Counted from the stretch's first letter, positions 32,117 to 44,846 are shown. The stretch is 64,000 nucleotides of DNA from Symbiodinium kawagutii (GCA_009767595.1 VSDK01012688.1:695676-759675); one strand, 5' to 3'. Numbers and translations are program-made. The notes: generated by a model not told the origin, from the letters alone.

Positions 32117-33318
32117 AGTTATGAGCACCAGATCATCGATATTCGAACCCGGGTGCTTTTTGTTCACCAGCTACCTGCATATCCATACGGTGTGTACATG
32201 GGCTGGTTGTGGCCAATCTTTGTGTGATCCATCTTTAGGAAGATTCATTGAGATTAATTAGATTATCATTATTACCAAACTGATTGATGGCAAAGCGAAT
32301 GACCCTATTTGGTAATACAATTCATGAATCATACTTCCATATTCTACCCAAACAATGTTGCATTTCCGATTCTAAGTCGCCCAATGGTGCTCATTAATCA
32401 ATATTGACCATGGCCTTCACTAGTAACATCTCCAGTATTGTTGTGAGCCTAGGTATGTCCTATCATTGGTGGTTGACCTATCATGAACCAACTATCACTG
32501 AGGGTAGTAACATCTATATAATCCATCATCATCTATTGTCGAAACCTGCAGGCTATATCCCTATTGCCGTTGGTTGTTCAAAGCTATGTCCTTGCTGGTG
32601 GCTATGAACCCATCATGAACACCAGCCATTTGCGACCTCAGAGGAAGTGGAGCGAGATCGAGGCTGGGAAAGGCGTGGCGGTACCCCCCTCCCCACAGGA
32701 TGAAGCATTACCAATCATGGTCGGCATTCATAATCGTCGCATCACCACTGATAACCGCAACCAGTCATAAAGCATCACCAGCCATTCTGAACCAACCGAT
32801 TCATTATCAGTGACGTGACCAACCAGAATGGACAAAAAGTATGGAGAAGCACCAGCTGAGATGAGTCTTTTCGACGCTGTTTGATATTATGACATCAACC
32901 TTAACCCAGGGACACATATCAGCCTTGTCTGAAAGTGAATAGGTGGCTTGGGTATCGGTGGTGAGCGGTGTTATCTATTTTCATGGTGGTACGACCCAGT
33001 AGCCCCAGCTATGACCATTACATGATCATTGGAAGAATACCACCATTTATATCCATTTATAACAGATATAATCATTCATTGGGAGTTCCATTCATAGATA
33101 TAGCCAAACATTATTGGAAAAATGCCATTCGCACTGGGGATGTTTGTGGTGAATGTTTTCACAGCCAAGGTTTGAACAGCGCCAAGCTTTACCATCGTTC
33201 ACCGGATTTCGACTGCCCAAACCAGTGATCATTATCAGTGCCTTGCAACCCTAAGGCTGTTTGGTTCGCCAGGTATCTCCTTGGAGATGCCACCCTTTTC
33301 AGTGCAGAGTGATTATAG

Positions 33319-33473
33319 ATGAGGTCTGCGTGGATGCTCCAAAACATGGTGGCGAACCCCAGAATCAGCGCTTTCCGCACTGGATGTTTGTTGAGGGTCC
33401 CAATCTTGGAAATCACCGGGCCCTGAGAAGACACATGAAGCTGCTAGACGGACAGAGTACGAACAAACCAGCG
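33319..33473 (+). CDS. Candidate internal exon
   Basis: Acceptor AGTGATTATAG|AT and donor CCAGCG|GTTTGT. It reads DEVCVDAPKHGGEPQNQRFP then HWMFVEGPNLGNHRALRRHM. Codon composition is protein-like and the frame continues to 33542. Function unknown. Confidence 0.33.
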
Positions 33474-33814
33474 GTTTGTTTAGTTCCCCTCCTTCTACTG
33501 GAGAAGTCCATTTTTGGATTACCTTTACCTGAGATAACTTGAAGGTAGTATAGACATATATATATATACATATTTACAATGTAAAGTATATTTCATATCT
33601 ATAAACATGTTTCTAATTGAGAGCCTCATATACAGAGCTATCAAATGTACATTTACATATACATAATATATGATATATGCATATCACTATAAATAAATAT
33701 ATATATATATATATATTATATTTATTTATTTTATTTATTGTCTTCACACCTCTGAGAAGACATGGTCACACCCAGCACTCGCGAAACTTCAGATCTCCAG
33801 CTTTGGCGGCTCAG

Positions 33815-33899
33815 GGAAGTCCTTTTCGGCGCCTTGGCGTTGGCTTTCGCCCGCAGACCTTCAACGGTGCTGGGGCCCGGAGGCCTACTTCGGCGCGGG
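33815..33899 (+). CDS. Weak candidate exon in a GC-rich island
   Basis: Acceptor GGCGGCTCAG|G, donor CGCGGG|GTGACG. One frame reads EVLFGALALAFARRPSTVLG; other frames on both strands are also open, so strand and frame are unsure. The island (33770-33940) stands out in GC from its TA-rich surroundings. Confidence 0.18.
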
Positions 33900-33964
33900 G
33901 TGACGTGCCGTCCACCGGTGGCCATAGGCCAAGCATTGCTGTCCCTCCCTACCATTCTACCGAC

Positions 33965-34060
33965 ATATGGCGAGCTGGGTCAAGGCTTTAACCAACCAAT
34001 TTCATGGGGGATAATCACCGACAGGTTCATAGGGAAACCAATGGTTCATAATATAATTCA
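33965..34060. mobile_element. Family C partial element
   Basis: Left end ATATGGCGAGCTGGGTCAAG then GGGGGATAATCACC and CATAGGGAAACCAATGGTT; right end lost. Confidence 0.5.
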
Positions 34061-34110
34061 CAATCTTTACATTGTTTATATACCTGTTATCTTTGGTGCG
34101 AAGTACAATC

Positions 34111-34229
34111 TTACACGTGGGCGTTTCTCAAAATAGGGGTACCCCCAAATCATCTAGTTATTAACCATTTATAGTAACAAACCCACCATTTTTGGGGTCC
34201 CCTATGGCTTAAGAAACCACCACATGTAG
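34111..34229. mobile_element. MITE-like foldback element, family A
   Basis: Ends TACACGTGGGCGTTTCTCA and AAGAAACCACCACATGTA; internal AGGGGTACCCCCAAATCATC. Confidence 0.75.
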
Positions 34230-34400
34230 TATACCAAGTTGCACTGCGAACTACGAGCGTATTGCGCAACTGCATTTGACGGATCCACGAGGCGGACTGT
34301 GCGACATAGATCCAGTAGCCCCCCCAAACATAGCAGGACAGCAGGCAGCTGTTGCCGACTGAGCAGATGTGCCGCAACGGGGTAGACGTAGGTTGTATAA

Positions 34401-34508
34401 GTTGGGGGTTCTCAAAATAGGGGAAACCGCCAAATCTGCCAAAATAACCGTCTTTAGTCATAAACCAAGCATTATTGGGGTCCCGTTTTTTGAGAAACAC
34501 CCAAACTG
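34401..34508. mobile_element. MITE-like foldback element, family A
   Basis: Ends GTTGGGGGTTCTCAAAATAG and TTTGAGAAACACCCAAAC with the usual central Ala-Thr-rich spacer. Only about 170 bp after the preceding copy. Confidence 0.7.
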
Positions 34509-37100
34509 AATCATGTGCATTCAGCACAGTGATCAGTACGTGTTGGTGATTCTGGGCTCGGTCGGGTGGGGGAATGAGTGGGAATGATCATACAGGGACC
34601 TAGCAGCAGAGTTCCTTTCCTCATAGCTGGGTTCACAGATACCCCATCCTTCATGGCTGTGTCCGTATTTTCTTTATTTTGTATATGTATATATATATTT
34701 TTTTTTGTATCCCAAGTTCATGCTTTCACCTCGAAAGGATTATTTGCGGGTCCGGACCCCCATTGATGGACCCATCAAAAAAGAGATACCCATTTGAGAA
34801 AGCATCATTTGGATACATTTGGGGGTGAAGACCAGCAGTTTTCAGCTCGCCACGAGACCTGAGTTACTCTGAGTGACAACCTGCATCTCTTGTTGAACTG
34901 CCTACACTTACAACCAACAATGGATGGTATAAATGGTCAAATCTGACTGCCACTTGCAACGGCAAAATAACGGGAGATCCATATATACATATATACATAT
35001 ATAGATATATATATATATATACATATAGAGAGAGATATCCACCTGTTGTCAAAAATGAATCACCAGATTGAGCTGGGAAAATGGATGGTGGTTGCCAAGT
35101 ACTTTAAATGTAACTCCCATGGTAGCAAAGAATGATACCGGGTTTGTTTGATGATATGGTGCAGATATTGGGCGCTAGCCACCCACTGGTGATAGCGAAA
35201 AGGTCCAATCATGCTCATTAGATGGTTAAGAATAGTTGATGGTGGTTTGTTATCACGGATAATGGTACGTATGCTTAAGGATTAACACTAATAGGAGGAA
35301 AATCATGATGCATGATGCTTATAAATGTGACATCTATAAGCTAAGGAACCAGCATGACTTACCGTCCTAGGTTATTACCACGGACATTACGGATCCCCAA
35401 TGGATAAGCATGCGGGGATCATTGCTTTTTGCTCTTGCCGCGATCTCAGAAGAGGGCAGTGTGCAGTAGAAAAGTTCGTCCAAAGCACTTGCAAAGCTAG
35501 TGCTGTACAGTCGTAGTGCCCCCTGTGCTTGAGCTCTGCAAGGCCTGTTAACTCAAAGTCCTCCCAGAATTCCAAGATGTTTGAAAACCAATGCACATGA
35601 CTTAGATACTCTTCGGATCTCTTAGGTCTTAGGATCTGTCAGGTCTGTTTGGCATTACAATTGGCCACGGTTTCAAGTGCTGAGCTTTTCAGCAATGTCG
35701 TGGCTGGGATTCTCGTCGTGCTTCACTCCCATAGGCACGCCGCTGAGTTGCTCAGAAACTCACAGCTGGATTGAGAAGATCCTAATGATATCAACCTGCC
35801 CCCACGAGGTTTGAATTTGAATTGCTGGTTGCCAGGCGTGACACGCCCGTGACGTTCGGAAGTAAACATGTTGTTATCAAAAGCTCGGTGGTTTCGACTG
35901 ATCGCTTTTCAAGGGAGTATTGTGAAACCATGTGAAACCAATGCCCCGCATTCCCAGCTTCTGTTGGAAGCCAGGGAGGAGCACCAGAAGCGCATTGCCA
36001 GGTGATCGGCAAGAGGAACTTGTAGTCAGGGAGAGTGAGGACGATCAGGAAGACTATTCTTCGAGTCTTGTCAGGGTTGCGCAGCTTTGCAGCGGTTGAC
36101 GATCTAGGTTGACTGACATTTACTGTATGACCTGGTTAGAGATTTTCGACCTGGTTGATTAGGGATTTTGATGGATTTTGATGGATTTTGATGGAAACTT
36201 TTTGTGTGATATAGGATTCCCACGGATTGCATATATCTCATTCGCTTGAACGATTGCGCAAGCAAGAACTGCACAAAGATCTTAGCGTTCACATGCAATG
36301 TTGCTGAAAGTTGGTGTGCGAAGAGCAGTTCACACTCCCTCGGCCACTGGTCTCTCTATGGTCCCTCTAATGGTCTCTCCATGGTCCCTCCATGGTCTCT
36401 CTATGGTCCCTCTCTTTCCATCTCTGTAAATTCTATTTTTGTAATGTTGGCGCCTGATCAGTGTGTGTATCCCTCCTTAGACTAACTTATCTCCCTTTTT
36501 ATCTGAGGGGGGCATAAACTTTTTTCTGGGATCCCAAAATTGACCTTGAATGCTACATTAATTGACAGGGATCATCCTTGAATGCTCACTCAATTAACAA
36601 AGCTTTTCTTAGAGGGATCATGCTTGAATACTAAATCAATTGAAAGGGAACATGTTTGAATACTAAATCAATTGACAAAGCTTTTCCTTGGGGGTGCCAG
36701 CAATAAAATCATTAAACGACAGAACGTAAACAAATTGGACTTCTCCAAATAAAGTTTGCCACTATATAATAGGTAACCGGATGCCAACATTACAGTAATT
36801 GAATTGAGCCAATTGGATCGAACATCAGTAGTTGGTTGGATGTTCAACAGACATACAGTCTGTAGTGACACTGACTTTTGTACAAAATGCAAGGTGAGAT
36901 CCGCAACGCGCCATGTTTGAATTCTAAGGCAGCTGTTCATTGTACTTCCTGTGTTTCTGAACATGTATCTACCACTGTAAAAGCACCTACTGTACTTTAA
37001 ACTTTATTCAGTGAATAGATTTGCATCACATGGATACCACGTTATTTAGAATATAGCACATCTATAGATACATTTCAAATCTAGACTATAGCACACACAG
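34509..37100. other. Stretch without a supported gene
   Basis: TA microsatellites (34685, 34980-35030), an 11-bp TTTTGATGGAT triplet near 36170, and two weak minus-strand open segments (35387-35596, 35791-36012) that look partly protein-like but lack convincing splice sites. Confidence 0.4.
36345..36420 (+). repeat. Tandem ATGGTCYCTCY array
   Basis: About six units of CATGGTCTCTC/CATGGTCCCTC. Confidence 0.8.
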
Positions 37101-37135
37101 ACCATTTGGGGGTACCCCTATGTTGAGAAACACAG
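37101..37135. mobile_element. Family A half element
   Basis: Only the right half remains: ACCATTTGGGGGTACCCC then TATGTTGAGAAACAC. Confidence 0.5.
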
Positions 37136-37532
37136 ACATGTTTGCAGTCAATATCTATAGCATTCTGAGTTGAGTGGTTTTCGGTTTCAAGATTGACCAC
37201 TGATCCCACCATAGAGTTTTTCACCAGCCCAGGAATCTGGAGGTCGAGCTGGGTGACAACACCACTTCGTTGAGTCCAGCAGCGCGGCGTAATAGCCAGT
37301 TGCTGTGCCGGGTGTTTTTCGCCATGGCTGCACTATCCCGAACCGCAATTTGCGTTCATCGAAAATTGTCAGTATTACCCGTTATTTCCAATGATCTTTA
37401 ACTAATCTTCAAGAATGATCAATGATCATCAAACATCAGGAAGCACCATTAACCAATCTGAAAATGAGGGATGACTTGCAATACCATCGCGGTCGAATTA
37501 TTGCAGAGAGTAGGCCCAAATGTGATATTGCT

Positions 37533-37720
37533 CAATTGGTGGTTTCTCAAAAAAGGGGTACCCCCCAAATCGTCCTGTGCATTAACCATTTATAGCGATT
37601 GAAAAACGAGCTCTAGCTTTGGATAGACCCAAACCATCCTTTAAATTAACCATAATCATAGCGATAAGCAATTAAGCAACCATAGCTTTCGGGTTCCCCT
37701 TTTTAAGAAACCACCTTATG
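37533..37720. mobile_element. Family A element with internal duplication
   Basis: About 188 bp, longer than the usual 110 bp. The inner word AACCATTTATAGCGAT is partly repeated as AACCATAATCATAGCGAT, so the middle is duplicated or a second copy is nested. Confidence 0.65.
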
Positions 37721-38097
37721 GCACTGACACTTGATTTGTTCAACACAAAAGCCAGAAGGTAAACATAGCAGGATCCTGGCGGACCTCCTGCGACGTGAAA
37801 CACATCGCCCTCAGGGTCGATCCAAAGGTGTCCTTGTAAGGCAATGTAGGGCTTGTAACACAGGTACTGCCATGTCATGCACTGCAATGTGCCAGTAGAT
37901 GTGATGTTGCGTGATGTTACGCGAAGTCAAGTCATGTAAGAATCTACGTACACTACGGTCAGGTGTATGTATGCATGTACCTATGTATCTGCACCATCTT
38001 ATGCTATGGATATCTCTGGATTCTAGCTTTTTGGGGAACAGTGCATTCACCACAATTCTGCGCAGCATTTCATGAAGAAATAGGCACAGATGCACAG

Positions 38098-38194
38098 ATG
38101 GTGGCTTCTCAGAACGGGCGTATCCCCAAATCATCCAAGTAATCCGTAATAATCTAAGCATTTTTGGGTCCCCTATTTTGAGAAACACCTTCCC
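38098..38194. mobile_element. MITE-like foldback element, family A
   Basis: Ends GATGGTGGCTTCTCAGAA and ATTTTGAGAAACACCTTC; shorter than average. Confidence 0.65.
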
Positions 38195-38282
38195 TAATAT
38201 AGATGTACACCATCAACCATCAACCATCATCAGCTCTCCGAGCCACCTGGGATCAACCAACCATCATCGCTCCACGACTCAG

Positions 38283-38363
38283 GAATCGAAAGATGATCCT
38301 ACGGAGGACGAGCAGGCACTTCCTGAACTGGAGCCAAGTAGCCCACCGGTCGGAGCCAAGAAG
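38283..38363 (+). CDS. Candidate short internal exon, acidic
   Basis: 81 nt, 27 codons, phase 0 at both ends: acceptor CTCCACGACTCAG|G, donor AAGAAG|GTTCAC. It reads ESKDDPTEDEQALPELEPSS then PPVGAKK. If the donor is not used the frame continues VHFDQEPRQ. A low-complexity acidic linker; function unknown. Confidence 0.33.
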
Positions 38364-38865
38364 GTTCACTTTGACCAGGAGCCGCGGCAGATGACTCTCT
38401 GGCTACTCCCTGGCTACTCCCTGGCTTGCCCCTGCCACCATCCCTATGGAAATGCTGGAAACCAACCAGTTGTAGGGGTTCATTTTGTCGCACATGGGAT
38501 AAGACCTGGGTGAAATCACTGCCGCCTTGAAATATTTCCTTTGAAGTTGCGTCCTTGATTCACATCCCCATAGCGTGTTGTGTTTTCCAAATATGAGCCA
38601 GAGCATACCGATCTCCAGCGCGTGTCAATTGTCAGAGTGCCGCAATATATCGGCTTTGCACGGTGCTCGCCCAAGGTCTTCTTGTGTTCTGAGCTAGAAT
38701 CCATCATATCCTTGTGAGATCAGCGGGAGTACCAAAATCCTGCACCATCTCCATGGTTGAAAAGCGATCTCGGAGTGGATCCCCACGGTTGATCCCACCG
38801 ACATGTCCCGATTCTACTTGGAGATCGAGTTGGGAATGCCACTTTATAACGATAACATACAACAT

Positions 38866-38964
38866 ATCTGGTTGGTGGTTTGAAATATTTTTGTTTTCCC
38901 TGATTAACAAATCGTTGGTTGACTAATATTTTTCATAGGGGTGGTTCAACCACCAACCAGATAA
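38866..38964. mobile_element. MITE-like foldback element, family B
   Basis: Ends ATCTGGTTGGTGGTTTGAAA and TTCAACCACCAACCAGAT; interior GGTTGACTAATATTTTTCAT. Confidence 0.75.
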
Positions 38965-39044
38965 GATGATCAACAAAATTCATACTTGATCAACAAAATC
39001 ATACTTGTGAATTTCTCCACTAACTAACCTTGGAGGCACATCAG

Positions 39045-39145
39045 TCAAGTTTGTTGCTTAGGGGTCGGTTGCCGCGAGGAACTCTCGGATTCTATCTCCA
39101 CTCGGGCGTCCACGATCGAATCCGATGGGTGTCTTGCAAATGTTG
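39045..39145 (-). CDS. Candidate terminal exon, minus strand
   Basis: Acceptor TTGACCCCTCAG, then an open frame reading TFARHPSDSIVDARVEIESE and SSSRQPTPKQQT to a TGA at 39045-39047. The Ser/Gln-rich hydrophilic end looks like a C-terminal tail. Function unknown. Confidence 0.3.
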
Positions 39146-39242
39146 CTGAGGGGTCAAGCATCAGGGTCAGTCCATATGTCTGAACGACATTCCAACACAG
39201 GCAACATGTTACAGTGGGTTTCTCTTTATCAGAGCCATTTTG

Positions 39243-39353
39243 GATATATGGGTGTTTCTCAAAATAGGGGACCCCCAAATCATCCATTCATTTTTCTTAG
39301 TACTACACCAACCGTTTCATGGGGTTCCATATGGCTTGAGAAACCGTCACATG
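39243..39353. mobile_element. MITE-like foldback element, family A
   Basis: Ends ATATATGGGTGTTTCTCAAA and GGCTTGAGAAACCGTCACAT; internal GGGGACCCCCAAATCATCC. Confidence 0.7.
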
Positions 39354-40641
39354 CTCCTTTGCCGCAAAGCGGTTGATAGTTGTCACCATACCCTGCTTTT
39401 CTTCAGGAATTCAGCTGCACCTGAGCTGGAAGGGACCAGACTTTGTGAGGGAAGGCCTCCTGGTAGATCCAAAGCGAAGGAATCAGTGTCATAGTAGTGC
39501 TTCGGCGCAAGGATAGGGTAACCATTCATTTTTGGATTTCCAACACGGTGTGAAAATTTTGGGACGGCGCTGGCTGACCATCCAACATGTGCTTTCGTCA
39601 GCAATCTCCAAAGGAGGATATACAGGAGAGAGGTCAGATCCGGGCTGTGCAGTGACTTTTCCACATCGGCTAAGGTCCCTGCAGCCAAGTCCCCCTCGCG
39701 GATTGAACCGGCGATCTTCAATGGGGCCTAAAGGCACCTGCTTCTCGCCACCGGTCCATGTATCCGACAAAATTACTCTATGGATCTGTATGGATGGTTT
39801 GTCTTGTATTGATGCCATCATTGATTTCAGAGAAGTATCGTAGGTCCTACCCAAGAACGAGTCCCCACCATTCATCATGCCTGATCCTGAGCCAAATTCT
39901 GGAAAGGGTGCTGCGTAGCGAGTCCAACGCAAGTCCTGTTGGATCACATTCGCCACAGAGTACAGCTTGCTATATGTTTTTGACTAATTGGCTTCCAATA
40001 TCTTCCAATGATTTCCAATGGAGAATTGATTGAGATCCCAAGCTTCCATTGTGCTTGAGCGCAAAAGCAAAAGCGAGTAGGTCCTACCCAAAAGACCCCC
40101 CAAATCATGATGGTTGACTTGGGGATAGCATCCAACATCATACGGTCCCCAAGGTTGGATTTAAGGATAACATCCATTGTTTATAAGAGGATGGAATTCT
40201 AGGGGAGCTTCGATTTTTGGTTCGAGATGCTAATGTTGAGATAATCTTCCGAGAGAAGCCTAAAAGGCAGGTCTTTTCCTGTGAAAGATGATCGTGCACG
40301 TTGTTTATCCTCCAACTACAAGGGCGGACTGTAGCAGTAAGATCAACTGAATGTAGATCGATAAGATGTTCAATTCTATTCATGTGACCTACTTTCGCTC
40401 CTTCACAGGCTCCAGCTGAAAGTGTCACTGAACTGACACTATGGAAACTCTTATTACAGCTTGTTTGTCTACATTTTAGAATAGTTGTGATATGACTTGG
40501 AGGCTACTCATAGAGAGATGGCATCAATTTCGTAGTGATGTTCTGTCAGTCATTCCCGCAGAGATGATACTTCTGGGTTTCGGGATGCTACAAGAAGTGG
40601 TTGTTTGGCTAGGCTGGGTTATGACACTTGCATCCCTATGA

Positions 40642-40743
40642 GGCTGGTGGTTTGAAACATGTCTTATTTTGCCTAGTGGTTATAAACAATTGGGCGGTTG
40701 ACTTGCGCATATTTCTAATAGGGGTGGTTCACCCACCAACCAG
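40642..40743. mobile_element. MITE-like foldback element, family B
   Basis: Ends GCTGGTGGTTTGAAACATG and GGTTCACCCACCAACCAGC; interior AACAATTGGGCGGTTGACTT. Confidence 0.7.
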
Positions 40744-41310
40744 CTATAGAATTTGATTGTGCTCCCAGTCAATGGTCATGCTGCCGGCTTTTTGTTGGCC
40801 GCGGAGGTAACTCGAAGACCTTGCTGAAAGTTGGACAATTCCTTCGGAAGTGCCTTAGAGTTGGCAGACTTGGGAGAACGGCTTTGTGGTACTAAAGCAG
40901 TCTGGTTGCATTTGAAAAACATGTAGCTTCACCCAAAATAGAGCCAAGATCAAAGGATTTTCACCCCACACCCTCTCTCTCTTTCCTCTCTCTGTCCTTG
41001 TCCCTGTCGCTGTCTCTGTCTCTCTTGCGGGTGCTGGTCCCTCTCTAGTTCAAAATCAACATCCTGCGAAAAGCAAGTACTGAAGAAATACAAAACGGTT
41101 CACCTACACTTTCAAAATCTTTCAAAGCCGTTGTCCTGGCAAGTCAAGCAAATTGAAGAACAAGCTTTCTTTTCTTCTATCTCCTCGAGTGAAACCTATC
41201 CTGTTCCCTCTTCCCCTGGCAGTTATTTACCGGAACTTTCTTAGAATTTTAGTGTGTTTGGGATTAGATGGGCTTACCACATGCATACTAAAAATTGAAG
41301 TAGTTGCAAG

Positions 41311-41430
41311 ATGTTGCAAGTGATCTATCGCCACCGACCAAGTGGTACCAAGTAGATATCACAGAGCTGGTAACCGGTGCCAGCACTTGGCGAGAGCAGT
41401 TTGACGCTGTATCGGGGTGGATTGTCAGGG
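41311..41430 (+). CDS. Candidate internal exon
   Basis: Acceptor AGTTGCAAG|AT and donor GTCAGG|GTTGTA. It reads DVASDLSPPTKWYQVDITEL then VTGASTWREQFDAVSGWIVR, with a well-balanced amino acid composition. Function unknown. Confidence 0.33.
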
Positions 41431-41795
41431 TTGTATTCAGCTTGATTGGTTTGACAAGTAATCGTGGCCTTCAATCATTAAGCATCATTTTTATGACTGT
41501 TCTATTAGGTGCTACTCATCATGATTAAAGATTGATCATTGACCATTGTTCGTATCAAAGATGAATGATGCACCATCATTGTTTATTGCTATTAGTACTG
41601 GCCATTATTGCTATTGGCACTGGCCATTAAATCATTATTGCTATTAGTACTGGCCATTCTGATTAACGAGTAGTTCGGGTACCCCTCGGTTGACCATCAT
41701 CGTTTCGTGGATCTGCGGCTGGCCACGGGAGCCAAGCCAGCTGCCTGGGGAAGCCCAACACAGTGCTGCCGACATCAGCAGCCTCGGTCCTACGA

Positions 41796-41909
41796 GTTGG
41801 TGGTTTCTCAAGCCATAGGGATACCCCCAAATCATCTAGTGTTAATCATTTTAAGTAATACACCAAGTATTTTTGGGGGTTTCCTATTTTGAGAAACCAC
41901 CTTCTGGTT
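41796..41909. mobile_element. MITE-like foldback element, family A
   Basis: Ends GTTGGTGGTTTCTCAAGCC and ATTTTGAGAAACCACCTTC; near consensus throughout. Confidence 0.75.
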
Positions 41910-41969
41910 CTTGGAGGTTCTTAGATGTTCCTAATAAAGTATGCTCTTAGGGGTTGTGTTCTGCTGTGA

Positions 41970-42014
<45 letters not shown>
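41970..42014 (+). repeat. CTG trinucleotide microsatellite
   Basis: About fourteen uninterrupted CTG units. Confidence 0.95.
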
Positions 42015-42015
<1 letters not shown>

Positions 42016-42095
42016 CCGTGATGTTGCTGCTTTCGCAGTTCTTTACGTGGTTGATATCATTGTTGTTCTTCTATTTCTTGTAAATCAGTGTTAGG

Positions 42096-42124
42096 ATGGT
42101 GGTGGTGGTGGTGGTGGTGGTGGT
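42096..42124 (+). repeat. GGT trinucleotide microsatellite
   Basis: Nine GGT units about 80 bp after the CTG array. Confidence 0.9.
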
Positions 42125-42143
42125 GCGCTGGGACATGCTGCAG

Positions 42144-42250
42144 GGGGCACCAACAGCACCACCAGGAATGGATTCCAAGAGATTGACAGCAAGCGAAAAT
42201 CCTTCGGCGGACTTTCGTGTGCGCTGCTTGCAGCAGAGCCACTGCAGCGG
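42144..42250 (+). CDS. Weak candidate exon
   Basis: Acceptor CATGCTGCAG|G and donor CAGCGG|GTGTAA. It reads GAPTAPPGMDSKRLTASENP then SADFRVRCLQQSHCSG. It lies directly after a GGT microsatellite. Confidence 0.22.
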
Positions 42251-42309
42251 GTGTAACCATCAGCGATGGGTACCTACGAAAATCTGTACGTTTGATGTTG
42301 GTTGATTAT

Positions 42310-43607
42310 TGATGCTTTAATAGTAGTGGTTAGTACCGCTAATCATAGTTTTTTTGGACACAAAGGAGATGCACCACCCATTGAAAAGCAACAACCTCGG
42401 TGCAAAATCAATGAAGATAGTGTGTAGGTGTTCATTGCCACATGAGTACATATTTTCCAGGGCTGGTTGAAATCACAAACAAGATCGGCGTGATAGGCAC
42501 GACCACTACCACTGGAGGATCAAAATCTTGTAGCATGTCTGCAGCCTGTGCTGGTTGCTGCAGTGAGATGTTCACACCACTGGAAGAGGTGTGGGTTTTG
42601 ACCTATGCCTATGCCATGTTTGATTCATGCGACTTTCTTTGAGTTCCAAAGACAAACATGTGATGCCTGAGAATGCTCCTGAAATCGGTTCTCTTTCAAA
42701 AACAAAATCCACAGATCCATCCATCAACCTCCATTTCTTTGACCATAAACAGCGGGTGATGTACCACTAACCAAGAGCAGATCCGTAGAGCCATATTACT
42801 GTAATCAATCATCTATAATCGTGGAGATCTATATCAATAACGATTGGTTGAACCATATAGCCGCATATTCATGCCGATCTCCCACTGTCAACTTATCAAA
42901 TGCTATCCATCAGATTTCAACCCGAACCATGTGGCATGTGACTTCGCAGAGTTTTCCAGGTACCTATCCTCTTCACGTTGCAGCAGAACAGAATGAACCA
43001 TGGCCGTGTAATGGGCAGTGGCATGCTGGCCACAGTTCACTGCCAGCTAATTTGGTTCAGTCGTCCAAATGCTGGTGACCAGCGGTCAGAATCTACAGTG
43101 TCAACAGTTTTGGAAACTGGACACACGAGTGTGGGGAGCCTTCGATTTTCTGCCAATCAAACGTTTTTACTGCCTTCTCTTGCTGAGGGATTGTCATCCC
43201 TACTTGTAGTGATATGTAAACCGTGCTTGCCAACCAAGATGATTTGATTAGCTCGGAGGGTGTCTTGTATCTTAGCTGGAGGCGGATGGATATGGCAGAA
43301 GCTATGATTACTTCTGTATGAGCATTGGCCAATGTCACGGTCAATCTTCCACCGAAGGCTACTCATTCCTGCGAGGGCTACTGGGTTTGAAGCTACTCGT
43401 AATCCTGATCTCTTCCCTCGTCTTAACCAAACTGATGGTGTTCCGTTGGCGAGCTCCCACTCGCCCCGTTTGTAGCATTGTTCATGTCAAGAATGGTGTC
43501 AAAGGTCATGAACCTCCAGAAATCGATGGTTCAGGAGTTAACAAGCCCTTCTAAATGACTGGGTGGTGACTTTTCAAGAAGCCCACATAAATAAATATAT
43601 ATATATA

Positions 43608-43640
<33 letters not shown>

Positions 43641-44730
43641 ACATATACATATACAAATATATAGTTTGGAGGTCACCACCCTTTGAGGTTCAAATGACAA
43701 GGTACCCTTGCCCACGACAACCCCTCAGGGCCTTATGCTTGGTGTGGATCAGGGGGTTTGCTTGATGGTTGAAGCAGCTCTTGTACCTGGGTTCTCCATG
43801 TGCATGGATACAGGCACATATATCTGCAGTTAGAACACTCAACTACAAACATGGAAGGGGCAGCATCCGCTTCTTTTCAGCAACAGATGTAATCCCACCA
43901 GATAGGGACTTGGAACAACTCGAAAGTGGACCATGCGGGTAGTTCATAGCGGTTGCTTATCCTGCGGCATGAGCAGAAGTGAGCGTTCTCCGCCATTGAT
44001 TTTGTTTTTTTATGTTTTTCAAGTTCTGCCATTGTTTTGGCATTTCATTTTCTTGAAGCTAGCACCTACAACTATCCAATCAATAGCTGTCAGCAAGCAT
44101 CCCTCACGACCGAGCTGGTACTGTAGCAAGCAAAAATCGCAGTGGCACGCCATGCACAAACACAATGCACACGTGATGCGGCCATGCAGAAGTACGAACC
44201 AAAAGCTAATGAATTGTACACCAATAATGTAGTTGATTTGTTTGCAAAGAGTGGATGGTTCCTGAGTCCTAGCCAAGATTTTGTATACTTGTATGTCCTC
44301 CATACTGTGGGCATACATGACCGACCTGCAGGAATCTTGACAGCATGCTGGATGCCAAAAATAGCACAATAATTTGAGAGATTTATGGGTGCACTAGGTA
44401 TGGATACCTTCGCCATAGCATGCAAAAAAGTTGCTGTTCCATTCTCAACGGCAAATTCCGAATGTGCGAAGGGATACAACGCCCATTCATATTGCCTGTA
44501 GCGGTGCAGTTTGCCAGTTTGTCGTCAACCACATTTCTCGCCGAAACATAAGACGCCAATCCTTCAATCTCAAAGGTCACTATGAATGACAACAGAGGGA
44601 GCCCAGAGTGAGAGGTACTTAGATGTACTTAGGATAATCCCACGGCTGGTAAGTGGTGACATGAAACCCATGCTTACTAAGCTCCCAGTTCGTGCGAAAA
44701 AACACCAGTCTTAGTGGGGCTAGCTGCGTG
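42310..44730. other. Stretch without a supported gene
   Basis: CATATA microsatellite at 43588-43665. Overlapping open frames on both strands at 44019-44479 and a + strand frame ending at 43554 are not supported by splice signals. Confidence 0.4.
43588..43665. repeat. TA then CATATA microsatellite
   Basis: TATATATATA passing into ACATATACATATACATATAC. Confidence 0.9.
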
Positions 44731-44734
44731 GCAG

Positions 44735-44846
44735 CGCTGAGGATGCAAAGATGGTGTCTATGTTGCTTCGCCTGGGCGCTAACCCAAACGAGAAGGACGG
44801 ACGAGGCGAACCTGGTATTGACGCCATCCTGCGGGAAGTGATGTAG
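44735..44846 (+). CDS. Last-exon fragment of an ankyrin-repeat protein
   Basis: The open segment reads GSAEDAKMVSMLLRLGANPN followed by EKDGRGEPGIDAILREVM and a TAG at 44844-44846. The core MVSMLLRLGANPNEKDGRGE matches the second helix and beta-turn of an ankyrin repeat (VxLLLxxGANPNxxDxxG), and the next helix begins as expected. An AG at 44733-44734 could be the acceptor, but the upstream tract is weakly pyrimidine-rich. Either this is the terminal exon of a multi-exon host gene or a relic. No further repeats were found close by on the same strand. Ankyrin genes are abundant in Symbiodiniaceae, which fits. Function beyond protein binding cannot be said. Confidence 0.5.

Noticed and set aside
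39690..39760. B-box-like GGTTCAATCC on the minus strand, possible tRNA or tRNA-derived SINE
   Set aside because: No T-stem pairing around it, no cloverleaf, and only a poor A-box upstream.
44019..44479. Overlapping 116- and 129-codon minus-strand ORFs
   Set aside because: Two overlapping frames, no splice signals or motifs, unremarkable composition.
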